A DNA stretch of 63,957 nt from an uncultured Chitinophagaceae bacterium (GTDB lineage Bacteria > Bacteroidota > Bacteroidia > Chitinophagales > Chitinophagaceae): NCBI GenBank assembly GCA_937862815.1, contig CALMED010000031.1:1-63957 (forward strand), read 5' to 3'. Below, in pieces: positions 37,747 to 48,136 of this stretch (positions are counted from its first letter, which is position 1; every line of letters starts with the position of its first letter). The notes under the pieces are model-generated. The model searched no databases. It had not been told where the DNA came from and was given only the letters and a program-made list of their open reading frames with translations. Position numbers and translations under genes: made by a program.

Positions 37747-39390
37747 ATGCGTACTACTCTTCTTCTTTTGCTTGCGGCGGTCCTGCTGTTCTCCTGTTCC
37801 ACGCGTACGGCGGTGGACTCCCTGTACATCAATGCCACTGTATACACAGTGGACAGTCTGTTTACTGTAACGGAAGCCATTGCCGTTAAAGAAGGGCGGA
37901 TCGTTGCCACCGGTACCACGGCTGATCTGCAGCAGCGTTACCGGGCTGAGGAGGTGGTGGACCTGCAGGGCGCTTTTGTGTATCCGGGCTTCAACGATGC
38001 CCATGCCCATTTTTACCGCTACGGCCTGGGTCTGCAGAACTGCGACCTCACCGGCACCCGCAGCTGGGCGGACGTGCTGGCGCGGCTCGACAGTTTTGCC
38101 CGTGAGCTGCCGGCCGGCAGCTGGATCCGGGGCAGGGGCTGGGACCAGAACGACTGGGAGATCAAAACGTTTCCGGAAAATACAGCATTGAACGAACGCT
38201 ATCCCGATAACCCGGTGTTGCTGACACGCATTGATGGCCATGCAGCCCTGGCCAATGAGGCAGCGCTGCGGCTGGCGGGCATTACGGCAGCTACCCGCAT
38301 GACCGGGGGAGACGTGCTGCTTAAAAACGGCAAGCCCACCGGGTTACTCATTGATAATGCCGTAGACCTGGTAACTGCCGTCATTCCATCTCCCACCGAA
38401 GAGGAAGTACAGTACTGGCTGCTGGAAGCCCAGGAGCGTTGTTTTGCGGCGGGCCTGACGTCGGTAACCGACTGCGGACTTGATTACAAACAGGTGGAGC
38501 AATTGGAGCGGGCCTATGCATCCGGCAAGCTGAAGATGCGGCTCAACGTGATGCTGAGCGATGCGCCCGGTAATTATGAAGCCATCTTCCGCAGAGGCAT
38601 GATTCTTACCGACCGCCTGCAGGTGCGCAGTTTTAAAGTGTATGCCGATGGTGCCCTGGGCTCCCGTGGTGCCTGTCTGCTGCACCCCTACAGCGACCGG
38701 CCCGGACAATACGGTTTCCTGCTCAGCAACCCGGCCCATTTCGATTCGGTGGCCGCACTGTTGTACGAAAAGCAGTTCCAGCTGTGCACCCATGCCATCG
38801 GCGACAGCGGCAACCGCACCATCCTGAACATCTATGCCAAATACCTGGGTGGCCCCAACGACCGCCGCTGGCGCATCGAACATGCGCAGGTGGTGCATCC
38901 GCAGGACCGGTCGTTGTTTGGGCGCTTCAACATTGTGCCCAGCGTGCAACCCACGCACGCCACCAGCGACATGTACTGGGCCGAAGAACGGCTGGGCGGC
39001 GGCAGGATGGCGGGCGCTTATGCCTTCGCCTCCCTGCTGCGGGAGAATGGCTGGCTGCCACTGGGCACCGACTTCCCGGTGGAAGACATTGATCCGTTAA
39101 AGACATTTATTGCAGCCGTATTTCGCCAGGATCAGGCGGGTTGGCCGGCCGGAGGCTTTCAACCCGGTGAAGTACTGAACCGGGAAGATGCGCTGCGGGG
39201 GATGACGGTCTGGGCGGCCCGGGCGGCGTTTGAAGAAAAGCAAAAAGGAAGCATTGAACCCGGAATGGTTGCTGACTTTTCTGTGCTTGATACCGACCTG
39301 CTGCAGGCTTCATTTAACGCATTGCAACAGGCCCGTGTGCTTTATGTCGTTTCCGGAGGTGAATTTGTATACAGGAAACCAAAACCTTAA
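37747..39390 (+). CDS. Amidohydrolase-family (YtcJ-like) lipoprotein
   Basis: This is a 547-residue metal-dependent hydrolase of the amidohydrolase 3 type. The ATG at 37747 opens a lipoprotein signal peptide (MRTTLLLLLAAVLLFSC, lipid-carrying C17), so the enzyme is probably anchored in the periplasm or on the outer membrane. Metal-binding motifs are the NDAHAHF pair near residue 90, the HAIGDSGNR histidine, and the IEHAQVVHP histidine. The late GTDFPVE aspartate supplies the last ligand. The C-terminal VWAARAAFEEKQKGSIEPGMVADFSVLD is a family hallmark. The substrate is unknown; relatives act on amides and N-acyl compounds. It is a single gene with no partner downstream before the starch locus. 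Confidence 0.9.
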   Translation: MRTTLLLLLAAVLLFSCSTRTAVDSLYINATVYTVDSLFTVTEAIAVKEGRIVATGTTADLQQRYRAEEVVDLQGAFVYPGFNDAHAHFYRYGLGLQNCDLTGTRSWADVLARLDSFARELPAGSWIRGRGWDQNDWEIKTFPENTALNERYPDNPVLLTRIDGHAALANEAALRLAGITAATRMTGGDVLLKNGKPTGLLIDNAVDLVTAVIPSPTEEEVQYWLLEAQERCFAAGLTSVTDCGLDYKQVEQLERAYASGKLKMRLNVMLSDAPGNYEAIFRRGMILTDRLQVRSFKVYADGALGSRGACLLHPYSDRPGQYGFLLSNPAHFDSVAALLYEKQFQLCTHAIGDSGNRTILNIYAKYLGGPNDRRWRIEHAQVVHPQDRSLFGRFNIVPSVQPTHATSDMYWAEERLGGGRMAGAYAFASLLRENGWLPLGTDFPVEDIDPLKTFIAAVFRQDQAGWPAGGFQPGEVLNREDALRGMTVWAARAAFEEKQKGSIEPGMVADFSVLDTDLLQASFNALQQARVLYVVSGGEFVYRKPKP

Positions 39391-39527
39391 ATACGGCGGG
39401 TTCTTTTTTATTGATTCCGGGTTTGTTAACTCAGAATTTGCAAACAATCAGGTTATAAAATATTGACTTACAACAGTTAGTTAGCTCAAAATACTTCAAC
39501 AAGAGTTTTTTTATTGGCGTGAACTAT

Positions 39528-39535
39528 TAAATTTG
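39528..39535 (+). promoter_or_regulatory. Promoter -7 element of the starch locus
   Basis: TAAATTTG matches TAnnTTTG exactly and would start transcription near 39541, about 20 bases before the amylase ATG. The -33 region is only a T-run (39506-39512), so the promoter may need an activator. Confidence 0.55.
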
Positions 39536-39561
39536 TCCTCAATTAAAGCACAATCTGCTGT

Positions 39562-42483
39562 ATGAAACGACTATTGATTATCCTCCTCGCGGCCTTCGTT
39601 TGCCCTTTTGTCAACGCCCAGTTACTGTCCACCACTCCCGCATTTCCTGCTGATAATGCGTCCGTGACCATTTCCATGGATCCCAGCTTAGGGAACAAAG
39701 GACTTGAAGGGTTTGCCGGTCCGGTCTATCTCCATACCGGCGTAATTACAAATCTGAGTACAGGCCCCAGCGACTGGAAGTATGTGCAGGGAACCTGGGG
39801 AACCGCCACTGCTCCGCAGGCCACGCTTTCCGGCGGAAGATGGACGTTTACTGTACCGAACGTCCGCACATTCTACAACGTGCCTGCCGGCGAACAGGTT
39901 CTTTACATTACTGTATTGTTCAGGAACCAGGCAGGAACACAGGTTCAGCGCAACAGGGACGGCAGTGATATGTATATACGTGTTTATCCTACGGGTTCGT
40001 TTTCCGCTAAGTTCACATCCCCCTTTATACAGCCTACGTTTGTGCCCGTTCCCGAACCAATCAGTGCGAGCACCACTTCGGTACCTGTTACCGCTGTTTC
40101 ATCCACATCGGGAAATCTGACTCTTCGCCTGAATGGAACAGTTATTGGTTCAGCAACCAATGCCACAACGGTTAGTGCCACGGCCAATCTCGGCACCTGT
40201 GAGCAGTTGGTGACGTTGGAAGCCACCAGCGGTTCCACGACCCTTCGTGATACCATCAGCCTGTTTCGTCCGCCTGCTTCTTATCCCACAGGCAACCGTC
40301 CTTCCGGAATACCCGATGGGGTCACTTTTCAAAACAATGGCACCCAGGCCACCTTCATTTTATATGCACCCCTGAAGCAAAGCGTTATCCTGGTAGGTGA
40401 TTTTAATAACTGGCGCCAGACCTGTGATGGCCAGATGCGTCGGCAGACCGATGGTAACGGGAATTTTTACTACTGGGCACAAGTAACCGGCCTTACCCCG
40501 GGACAACAATACCGGTTCCAGTACATTGTGGATGACAGTATTCGCGTGGCAGACCCTTACAGCGAGTTGGTACTTGACCCCAACAACGACCGTTTTATAC
40601 CAGCTTCGATCTACCCGGACATGCCCCAGTATCCGGCCGGCCGTACGCCGGGTGGGTTTGTGGGCGTGTTTACTGCAGGGGGAGATAATTTTGTTTGGAC
40701 GGATCAGGCTTATGTACGTCCCAATAAATACAACCTCAATATTTATGAATTGCTGATGCGTGATTTTACACAAGCGCAGAGCTACCAGGTGTTGAAAGAT
40801 ACGCTCACATACCTGCAGCGACTGGGAATCAATTGCATCAAAATCATGCCCGTTAATGAGTTTGATGGCAACAACAGCTGGGGATACAATCCGGCTTACT
40901 TCTTTGCCCTGGACAAAGCTTACGGAAGCAAGCGTGCCTTTAAGGAATTCATCAATGAAGCCCACCGGCGCGGGATGGCGGTTGTTGTGGACGCAGTACT
41001 CAACCATGCCACCGGCCAATCGCCGCTTGCAGCTATGTGGTGGAACCAGGCATTGAGCCAGCCCGCCGCCAACAGCCCTTATTTCTACCAGGTGGCGCAA
41101 CACCCGTTCAATGTATACAACGATTTTAATCACAATGTGGCGCCAACCCGGTATCATACCGAAAGGTACATTGAGTATTGGCTTACAGAATATAAACTGG
41201 ACGGGTTCCGCTGGGATTTGAGTAAAGGCTTCACAACCAACAACTGTGGAAGCAGCATAGCCTGCTGGAACGCTTTCAATCAGGGCCGGATCGATATCTG
41301 GCAGAATTATTACAACAAAATGCAGCAGGTGTCGCCCGGTTCTTACTGCATTCTTGAGCACCTCTCCGAGGATGCAGAGGAATATGAACTGGCGGCCCGC
41401 GGTATGTTGCTGTGGGGAAAAATGACCGACCAGTTTAACCAGAACACCATGGGTTTCTCCACCAACTCGGATGTTAACAGGGCTTATTGGATGAACCGAT
41501 CTGTATTTAATTCGGGCAGTAATTCCACATTCATCAGCGATAAGCCGGGCATCATAGCGTATGCAGAAAGCCACGATGAACAACGGATTATGTACCAAAA
41601 CATCACGTTTGGCAACACAGCGAATTCATCGCACAATGTGCGCAATCTCGAAATTGCTCTTCGCCGCACGCAGGCTATGGCCGCTATGCTGCTTTCCATA
41701 CCCGGCCCCAAGATGATCTGGCAGTTTGGCGAAGTGGGGTATGATTTTCATATCAACCGCTGCGAAAACGGCACCATTAGTGAAGGATGCCGCACAGCCC
41801 CCAAGCCTGTTCGCTGGGACTACTTCACCAGCCCCACCACCATTGAGCGGAGGCGGTTGTATGAAACCTATGCATTGATGCACGCTCTCCGCCTGCAAAG
41901 ACCCAATGCATTTAACAGGGCCACGATCACTTCAGGCACATCGTTGGGAAATGATCTCTGGAAGACGGTGGCCATTAACCACAGCACGCTGCGGATGTTG
42001 TTTGTGGGTAATTTTGATATTAATCAGCAAACCCGCCAGGTTACTTTCCCCACGGCAGGAACCTATAACAATTATCTGCAGGGCGGCACATTTACGTCTT
42101 TCGGGTCGCCCCAGAATATCACCCTGGGTCCGGGCGAGTTCCGGGTTTTCATTGATCAGAACATCCCCGGTATTGTAACCAACGTACGCGACCAGGTACT
42201 CACCAACAACGAGTTCAAACTCAGTGTGTACCCCAACCCGGTACAGCAGAAATCGGTTGTGAAGTACGAACTGCCCGAAAGCGGCCAGGTGAGCATCCAG
42301 CTCATCAACATCCAGGGCCAGGTGCTGGCTTCCCGTAACATGGGCTTCCAGCTCAAGGGCTTCCAGGTATTTGAGCTCGACCGCAATACATTTGCTTCTG
42401 CACCGCTCACAGCTGGTCAGTATGTATTGCAGGTTCGGGTTAACAACCAGGTGCGGTATGAAAAAATCATGGTGCAGCAATAA
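39562..42483 (+). CDS. Secreted GH13 alpha-amylase with CBM48 and T9SS sorting domain
   Basis: This is a 973-residue exported starch-degrading enzyme. A signal peptide (MKRLLIILLAAFVCPFVNAQ) precedes an unassigned beta-rich region, then a CBM48-like domain (FILYAPLKQSVILVGDFNNW, near residue 270). The GH13 barrel contains all conserved regions: VVDAVLNHAT (region I), GFRWDLSKGF with nucleophile D552, ILEHLSED with acid/base E599, and ESHDEQ with D672. The C-terminus (LSVYPNPVQQKSVVKYELPE onward) is a T9SS type A sorting domain, so the enzyme acts outside the cell. It is the first gene of a starch locus with SusC, SusD and two SusE/F-like genes. The 120 bp between it and susC show no clear terminator. 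Confidence 0.95.
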   Translation: MKRLLIILLAAFVCPFVNAQLLSTTPAFPADNASVTISMDPSLGNKGLEGFAGPVYLHTGVITNLSTGPSDWKYVQGTWGTATAPQATLSGGRWTFTVPNVRTFYNVPAGEQVLYITVLFRNQAGTQVQRNRDGSDMYIRVYPTGSFSAKFTSPFIQPTFVPVPEPISASTTSVPVTAVSSTSGNLTLRLNGTVIGSATNATTVSATANLGTCEQLVTLEATSGSTTLRDTISLFRPPASYPTGNRPSGIPDGVTFQNNGTQATFILYAPLKQSVILVGDFNNWRQTCDGQMRRQTDGNGNFYYWAQVTGLTPGQQYRFQYIVDDSIRVADPYSELVLDPNNDRFIPASIYPDMPQYPAGRTPGGFVGVFTAGGDNFVWTDQAYVRPNKYNLNIYELLMRDFTQAQSYQVLKDTLTYLQRLGINCIKIMPVNEFDGNNSWGYNPAYFFALDKAYGSKRAFKEFINEAHRRGMAVVVDAVLNHATGQSPLAAMWWNQALSQPAANSPYFYQVAQHPFNVYNDFNHNVAPTRYHTERYIEYWLTEYKLDGFRWDLSKGFTTNNCGSSIACWNAFNQGRIDIWQNYYNKMQQVSPGSYCILEHLSEDAEEYELAARGMLLWGKMTDQFNQNTMGFSTNSDVNRAYWMNRSVFNSGSNSTFISDKPGIIAYAESHDEQRIMYQNITFGNTANSSHNVRNLEIALRRTQAMAAMLLSIPGPKMIWQFGEVGYDFHINRCENGTISEGCRTAPKPVRWDYFTSPTTIERRRLYETYALMHALRLQRPNAFNRATITSGTSLGNDLWKTVAINHSTLRMLFVGNFDINQQTRQVTFPTAGTYNNYLQGGTFTSFGSPQNITLGPGEFRVFIDQNIPGIVTNVRDQVLTNNEFKLSVYPNPVQQKSVVKYELPESGQVSIQLINIQGQVLASRNMGFQLKGFQVFELDRNTFASAPLTAGQYVLQVRVNNQVRYEKIMVQQ

Positions 42484-42623
42484 GTTGCTGTACTTTGTCT
42501 ATCCTTGAGGTTTAACTGATTGATTCTGGATTTGTTGCATCTTTGTTTAAACCGTAACGGCGTTTATTTTAACAGAAAATTAATCTTTCTGAACACCAGT
42601 ATATCTTGCAACTCTTAAAACCT

Positions 42624-42634
42624 AAACTATTGAT
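42624..42634 (+). promoter_or_regulatory. AAACTATTGAT initiation-region motif before susC
   Basis: AAACTATTGAT ends 1 base before the ATG at 42636. The same word precedes the next three genes of the locus. It is not a Shine-Dalgarno sequence. Confidence 0.5.
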
Positions 42635-42635
42635 T

Positions 42636-45614
42636 ATGACCTTCAAACGACTGCTTGCCAGGTCCGGGGCCTTGTTTCTCATGCTCCTGGTTGTAGCACT
42701 AAACGGTTTCGCACAAGGAAGAACAGTAACCGGTAAAGTCACCGACAGCAAAGATGGCAGTGGCATTCCGAATGCATCCGTTACTGTGAAAGGCACCAGC
42801 ACCGGTACCACCACTGATCCCAACGGAAATTTCAGAATCTCAGTGAGCGGTAATGATGCGGTATTGGTTATTACCTCGGTTGGCTTCAGCCGCCTGGAAG
42901 TGCCGGTAGGCGCTCAGTTGCAGCTGGACATTTCCCTCAACGCCACGTCCGCTGCCCTCAATGAAGTGGTGGTGGTAGGTTATGGTACCCAGCGCAAGCG
43001 CGATCTCACCGGGGCCGTCGCCACGGTTTCCTCCAAGGATTTCGTGAAAGGTGCTTTGCAGACCCCCGAACAACTGATTGCCGGTAAAGTGGCCGGTGTG
43101 CAGATCACACCCAACAACGGTCAGCCCGGAGCCGGCAGCACCATTCGTATCCGCGGCGGTGCATCGCTCAACGCCTCCAATGATCCGCTGATCGTTATTG
43201 ACGGGATTCCCGTAGACAACGGCGGTATCGCCGGTGCGGCCAACCCCCTCAACCTCATCAACCCCAATGACATTGAAACCTTCACCATCCTGAAGGATCC
43301 CTCGGCGGCTGCTATCTACGGTTCGCGTGCCTCCAACGGGGTAATCCTCATCACAACCAAAAAAGGTAAAAAAGGAGCGGTGAAGTTTAACTTTGGCGCA
43401 CAGGCTTTTCTCCAAACGCCTTCCGGCAAAGTGGACATTCTGGATGCCGCTGAATTCAACAAACTCATCAACGAAAAAGGCACCCCTGCCCAGATCGCCC
43501 AGCTGGGCAAAGAAACCACCGACTGGCAGGATCAGATTTACCGCAATGCCTGGGGACAGGACTTCAACCTCAGCGCCTCCGGTGCCATGTTCAATGGCAA
43601 ATGGCCCTTCCGGATCTCCGGCGGCTACCTCAACCAGGACGGTATTCTTAAGCCCGGTAACTTTAAGCGGATGTCCGGAGCAATCAATCTCAGCCCCAGT
43701 TTCCTTAACAATAAACTGAAGGTGGATGTGAACCTGAAAATGACCGGAACCAACAGCTTCTTCGCCGATGAAGGAGCCATTGGGAACGCCGTATCGTTTG
43801 ATCCCACCAAACCCGTTCTTTCCGGTAGCAATCGCTACGGTGGCTACTGGGAGTGGCTGGACCCCGATGGATTGCCCAAGCTGCTCTCCAACCGCAACCC
43901 CGTTGCCCTCCTCGACCGGGGCTTGCGCCACAACACCAGCAACGTATTCCGCAGTATTGGTAATGTGCAGTTCGACTACCAGATTCCCTTCATCAAAGGA
44001 TTGCGTGCCAACTTCAATGTGGGTTACGACATTTCCAAAGGCGGAGGGCTGAATACCCTGAGCGACAGCGCAGCGGCCAATTACCGCGGCCAGGGTTCGT
44101 ACAGCCCCTATTACAGTGAGCGTACCAACCTCTTATATGATGCTTATCTGAACTATGTAAAAGATATCAAGTCCATCAACAGCCGCATCGACTTCATGGT
44201 GGGTCACGGCCGCCAGGACTTCACCTTCTACAGCTTCAACCATCCCGGCCGCCGCTTTAACGGCGACACGGTTCCCGGATCTGTACAGGAATTCATCAAC
44301 AACGGCAACCCCGGCTACCTCCTGATCTCCTATTACAGCCGCCTGAACTATACCATCGCCAACAAGTACGTGATTACGCTGAACGCCCGTACTGACGGCA
44401 GCAGCAAGTACTATCCCGGCGGACGTTGGGGCTTTTTCCCCGGCGGTGCCGTTGCCTGGCGCATCAGCGAGGAAAATTTCCTCAAGAATTCCACTGCAGT
44501 ATCCGACCTGAAACTCCGCCTCGGTTATGGTATCACCGGTCAGCAGGATGGAATTGACTTCTATGGTTACATTCCCCGTTATGGCATCAGCAACAACCAG
44601 GCGCAGTACCAGTTTGGCAACACGTTTGTAAACATGCTTCGCCCGTCTGCCTACTTTGAGCAACTCCGCTGGGAAACCACCACCAACATGAATGCCGCCA
44701 TTGATTTCGGTTTTGCCGACAACCGCATCAGCGGTACAGTGGAAGCCTTCAAGCGTACCACCCGGGATCTGCTCAGTGTGGTGGACGTTCCGGCCGGCGC
44801 CAACTTCAGCAACAAACTGCTGAAAAACGTAGGTAATATCGAAGCAACCGGTGCCGAGGTCACCCTGAACCTGGTACCGATCCGCAACAGCAAAGTAGAG
44901 TGGAACATCGCCACCAACTTTACCTATGTGGCTCCCAAGATCACCAAACTGATTGATGTGTTCGACCCCAACTTCACCGGAATTGCTGTGGGCGGCATCA
45001 GCGGCGGTACGGGTAATACCATCCAGCGCCACATCGTAGGGGAACGTCCCAGCGCCTTCTACGTATACAAGCAGATATACGATCAGGGCAACAAGCCCAT
45101 TGAAGGTCTGTATGAAGACATCAACCGCGATGGCATCATCAACGAGCAGGATCTGGTGGTCTACCAGAATCCCCAGGCACCCTTCTTTATGGGTGTCAGC
45201 TCCAGCATCAATGTAAACCGCTTTACGGCCGGTTTCGTGGCACGAGCCAGCATTGGTAATTACATGTACAACAACTTCGCCTCCAACTCCGGGGTGCTGC
45301 GGGCCTTTATCAACCCGCTGGGCTTCCTGGCCAATGGTTCGGCCGATTACCTGAACACCGGTTTCGCCAACAACCAGTATTTCTCCGATTACTATGTGCA
45401 GAATGCGTCGTTCCTCCGGATGGATAACATCAACATCGGGTACGATGCCGGTGAAATTGCCAAGGGCGTACGCCTCCGGCTCAGCGCCAACGTGCAGAAT
45501 GCATTTGTGATTACCAAGTACAAGGGCCTTGATCCGGAAAACTTCGGTGGTATCGACAACAACATTTACCCCCGCCCGCGGACCTTTGTATTTGGCCTGA
45601 ACCTTGACTTCTAA
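42636..45614 (+). CDS. susC: SusC/RagA-family TonB-linked outer-membrane transporter
   Basis: This is the outer-membrane channel that imports oligosaccharides with energy from TonB. The 992 residues start at the ATG at 42636 (MTFKRLLARSGALF), with a signal peptide ending at NGFAQ. A carboxypeptidase-like domain follows (VTGKVTDSKDGSGIPNASVTVKGT), then the TonB box/plug boundary LNEVVVVGYGTQRKRDLTGAV, the plug (GVQITPNNGQPGAGSTIRIRGG and DPSAAAIYGSRASNGVILITT), and a beta-barrel ending in PRPRTFVFGLNLDF. The C-terminal phenylalanine is the usual BamA recognition end. It is paired with susD 21 bp downstream. The neighbouring GH13 enzyme and SusE/F proteins point to starch or maltodextrin as substrate. 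Confidence 0.96.
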   Translation: MTFKRLLARSGALFLMLLVVALNGFAQGRTVTGKVTDSKDGSGIPNASVTVKGTSTGTTTDPNGNFRISVSGNDAVLVITSVGFSRLEVPVGAQLQLDISLNATSAALNEVVVVGYGTQRKRDLTGAVATVSSKDFVKGALQTPEQLIAGKVAGVQITPNNGQPGAGSTIRIRGGASLNASNDPLIVIDGIPVDNGGIAGAANPLNLINPNDIETFTILKDPSAAAIYGSRASNGVILITTKKGKKGAVKFNFGAQAFLQTPSGKVDILDAAEFNKLINEKGTPAQIAQLGKETTDWQDQIYRNAWGQDFNLSASGAMFNGKWPFRISGGYLNQDGILKPGNFKRMSGAINLSPSFLNNKLKVDVNLKMTGTNSFFADEGAIGNAVSFDPTKPVLSGSNRYGGYWEWLDPDGLPKLLSNRNPVALLDRGLRHNTSNVFRSIGNVQFDYQIPFIKGLRANFNVGYDISKGGGLNTLSDSAAANYRGQGSYSPYYSERTNLLYDAYLNYVKDIKSINSRIDFMVGHGRQDFTFYSFNHPGRRFNGDTVPGSVQEFINNGNPGYLLISYYSRLNYTIANKYVITLNARTDGSSKYYPGGRWGFFPGGAVAWRISEENFLKNSTAVSDLKLRLGYGITGQQDGIDFYGYIPRYGISNNQAQYQFGNTFVNMLRPSAYFEQLRWETTTNMNAAIDFGFADNRISGTVEAFKRTTRDLLSVVDVPAGANFSNKLLKNVGNIEATGAEVTLNLVPIRNSKVEWNIATNFTYVAPKITKLIDVFDPNFTGIAVGGISGGTGNTIQRHIVGERPSAFYVYKQIYDQGNKPIEGLYEDINRDGIINEQDLVVYQNPQAPFFMGVSSSINVNRFTAGFVARASIGNYMYNNFASNSGVLRAFINPLGFLANGSADYLNTGFANNQYFSDYYVQNASFLRMDNINIGYDAGEIAKGVRLRLSANVQNAFVITKYKGLDPENFGGIDNNIYPRPRTFVFGLNLDF

Positions 45615-45621
45615 TCAAAAT

Positions 45622-45632
45622 AAACTATTGAT
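45622..45632 (+). promoter_or_regulatory. AAACTATTGAT initiation-region motif before susD
   Basis: The second copy of the motif ends 3 bases before the susD ATG at 45636. Confidence 0.5.
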
Positions 45633-45635
45633 ATT

Positions 45636-47264
45636 ATGAAACGCATATTGCTGATTTTTTCTCCGCTGATGCTTGGATTGGTTCTGCTGACGGGCTGTCA
45701 CAAGGACCTCGACAAGTTTCCGCCGAACTCGCTGACCTCTGCCGATGTCTACCGCTCAGAAGGCGGATACCTGCAGGTACTGGCCAAAGTGTATGGCAGC
45801 ATGGCCCTTACCGGTAACATCGGTCCTGCCGGTGGCGGCGACGTAGCCGGTATTGACGAAGGTACTTCCGACTTCCTCCGCCTGTTCTGGAAAGCACAGG
45901 AACTGACAACCGATGAGGCTGTGGTAGCCTGGAACGACCCCGGTATCCAGGATTTTCACAACATGAACTGGAGTTCGGCTAACCCCATGACCAAGGGCTT
46001 GTATTACCGCTGTCTTTATACCATCACCATCTGTAACGAATTCATCCGCGAAAGCGCCGATGCAAAACTGGCCGAGCGCAACATTACCGGTACTGCTGCC
46101 ACCAGCGTGCGCCGTATGCGGGCAGAAGCACAGTATGTGAGGGCCTTCCAGTACTGGGTGCTGATGGATATGTTTGGCAGCCCCACTTTTGTAACCGAGA
46201 CTGATGGTATCGGAACCTTCCAGCCCAGGCAGGCTTCCCGGGCGGAAGTGTTTGACTACGTCACCAAGCAACTGGGTGAAGTTATTCCCCAGCTTCCTGA
46301 GCCGGGCGCAAATGATTATGGCCGCGTGGACAAAGCCGCTGCCTGGGCGCTTTTGGCCCGTGTATGGTTGAATGCCCAGGTGTACCTCGATCCGTTGCCT
46401 TCCGGCCTTACCGCACAGCAGGTATTTAACAACGCGGTGAACAATGCCAAACTGGTGATTGAGTCCAATAAATACAACCTGTTTACCAATTACACCTGGC
46501 TCTTCCTGGCCGACAACGACCAGACCAACCGTACCACCCGCGAGTTTATCTGGACCATCAACTACGACGGTATCAACACCAAGAACTTTGGTGGTACCAC
46601 CTTCCTGGTGAATGCGTCTGTAGGAGGTGATATGGACAACACCGTTTCCGGTCTGGGTGGCTGGGGCGGCATCCGCACCACCCGCAATCTCCCCCTGCTG
46701 TTCCCCGACTTTACAGGTAGCATTGACAAGCGTGCCCAGTTTGTGGAAGGATCGCAGACTCTGGAGATCAATGACATCTCCAGCTTTAAGGACGGCCTGG
46801 CCGTAATTAAGTACCGCAACCGCACCCGTTCCGGTGCTTTTGGACGCGATCCGGAGCGTACTTTTTCCGACATTGATTTCCCCGTATTCCGCCTGGCAGA
46901 GATGTTCCTGATCTATGCCGAGGGTGTTGCCCGTGGAGCAACTACAGGTACTTCTGCCCAGGCACGTGATTACATCAACCAGTTGCGTCAACGTTCTTAT
47001 GGTTCCGCACTTGGAAACATCACATCCGCTGATGCTACAAACCTTAATTTTATCCTGGACGAGCGTGCCCGTGAATTGTACTGGGAAGGTCACCGCCGCA
47101 GCGACCTGATCCGCCACAACAAATTCGTGGAAGGCACCTACCTCTGGCCCTGGAAAGGCGGTGTGCGCAACGGAACCGGGGTGCCGGCTTTCCGTAAGCT
47201 CTTCCCTATCCCCGATTCGGAAGTGGCTTCCAATTCCAACATCCGCCAAAACCCGGGTTATTAA
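45636..47264 (+). CDS. susD: SusD/RagB-family glycan-binding lipoprotein
   Basis: This is the surface lipoprotein that forms the lid of the SusC channel and binds starch oligosaccharides. It has 542 residues and a lipobox MLGLVLLTGC with lipidated C21. Family marks are KFPPNSLTSADVYRSEGGYLQ at the start of the mature protein, the helical TPR-like block with RRMRAEAQYVRAFQYWVLMDMFG, and the conserved end region (DFPVFRLAEMFLIYAEG, LDERARELYWEGHRRSDLIR, then FPIPDSEVASNSNIRQNPGY). It is translated from the operon 21 bp after susC and 23 bp before the SusE-like gene. Nothing is missing. Confidence 0.96.
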   Translation: MKRILLIFSPLMLGLVLLTGCHKDLDKFPPNSLTSADVYRSEGGYLQVLAKVYGSMALTGNIGPAGGGDVAGIDEGTSDFLRLFWKAQELTTDEAVVAWNDPGIQDFHNMNWSSANPMTKGLYYRCLYTITICNEFIRESADAKLAERNITGTAATSVRRMRAEAQYVRAFQYWVLMDMFGSPTFVTETDGIGTFQPRQASRAEVFDYVTKQLGEVIPQLPEPGANDYGRVDKAAAWALLARVWLNAQVYLDPLPSGLTAQQVFNNAVNNAKLVIESNKYNLFTNYTWLFLADNDQTNRTTREFIWTINYDGINTKNFGGTTFLVNASVGGDMDNTVSGLGGWGGIRTTRNLPLLFPDFTGSIDKRAQFVEGSQTLEINDISSFKDGLAVIKYRNRTRSGAFGRDPERTFSDIDFPVFRLAEMFLIYAEGVARGATTGTSAQARDYINQLRQRSYGSALGNITSADATNLNFILDERARELYWEGHRRSDLIRHNKFVEGTYLWPWKGGVRNGTGVPAFRKLFPIPDSEVASNSNIRQNPGY

Positions 47265-47278
47265 TAAAAACAATAAAG

Positions 47279-47287
47279 ACTATTGAT
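47279..47287 (+). promoter_or_regulatory. ACTATTGAT initiation-region motif before the SusE-like gene
   Basis: The third copy, with ACTATTGAT directly against the ATG at 47288. The first two bases of the longer form differ. Confidence 0.45.
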
Positions 47288-48136
47288 ATGAAAGCAATGT
47301 TCCGGATCACGTTTCTACTCGCCTTTGCAGGACTGGCTGCCTGCAACAAAGTAGAGAACAAAATTTATTTTGAAGGAGGTACACCACCGGTAATCTCCGC
47401 CAGCACCCAGGCAGTGAACCTCCAGCCCGGCGACGAGGAGAAAACGGCGATTACGTTCCGCTGGACCAACCCCAATTACCGCTTTACCACCGGCGTTAGT
47501 TCGCAGGACGTTAATTACACCCTCGAAATTGACACCGTTGGCGCTAATTTCAACAGCCGTGCTAAAGTGGAAGTGATTATTGCCAAGGAACTCTCGGTAA
47601 CCTACACCGTAGGGGATCTGAATAAAATTCTCACAACTGGTTTGGCGGGCGGCAAGGGCATGGAACTTTCCATTGACCCGCGTCGCACCTTCAACCTGGA
47701 AGCAAGGGTGGTTTCCAGCATAGGAAATGCTGTGAAACTGATCTCTTCCAACAAAGTGGCATTTACTGCCAGTCCCTTTGCTCCTCCGCCCAAAGTAGCC
47801 GTTCCCGATGCCGGTACCTTGTGGATAGTGGGCAACGCAGCTCCTTCCGGATGGCAGAATCCTGTTCCGCCTCCATTTGACGGTCAGCAACAGTTTACCC
47901 GGGTGAATAATACGCTGTACGAATTAACCATTGCCCTGCCCGGCGGCGGTAACTATAAGCTCATCCAAACACAGGGCGTGTGGGGTACACAGTACCGTTA
48001 CCTCAGTGGCGCCTGGGATGGCGGCGAATTTGAAAAGCGGGATGCCGACCCCGGCTTTGACGGTCCTCCCACTTCCGGCACCTATAAAATGACCTTCGAT
48101 TTCCAAACCGGCCGATACACTGTTGTTAAACAATAA
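47288..48136 (+). CDS. SusE-like starch-binding outer-membrane lipoprotein
   Basis: This is a 282-residue surface lipoprotein with lipobox AFAGLAAC (C19). The first half (residues about 30-165) is the SusE-type Ig-like domain, marked by FRWTNPNYRF near residue 58 and a NYTLEIDTVGANF strand. The second half starts at LWIVGNAAPSGWQNP and is a single carbohydrate-binding module of the type found in SusE and SusF, with aromatic residues (W182, W190, W233 region) placed to stack on glucose rings. It should help capture starch at the cell surface for SusCD. It is translationally linked in the operon: the next gene starts 12 bp after its stop. Confidence 0.88.
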   Translation: MKAMFRITFLLAFAGLAACNKVENKIYFEGGTPPVISASTQAVNLQPGDEEKTAITFRWTNPNYRFTTGVSSQDVNYTLEIDTVGANFNSRAKVEVIIAKELSVTYTVGDLNKILTTGLAGGKGMELSIDPRRTFNLEARVVSSIGNAVKLISSNKVAFTASPFAPPPKVAVPDAGTLWIVGNAAPSGWQNPVPPPFDGQQQFTRVNNTLYELTIALPGGGNYKLIQTQGVWGTQYRYLSGAWDGGEFEKRDADPGFDGPPTSGTYKMTFDFQTGRYTVVKQ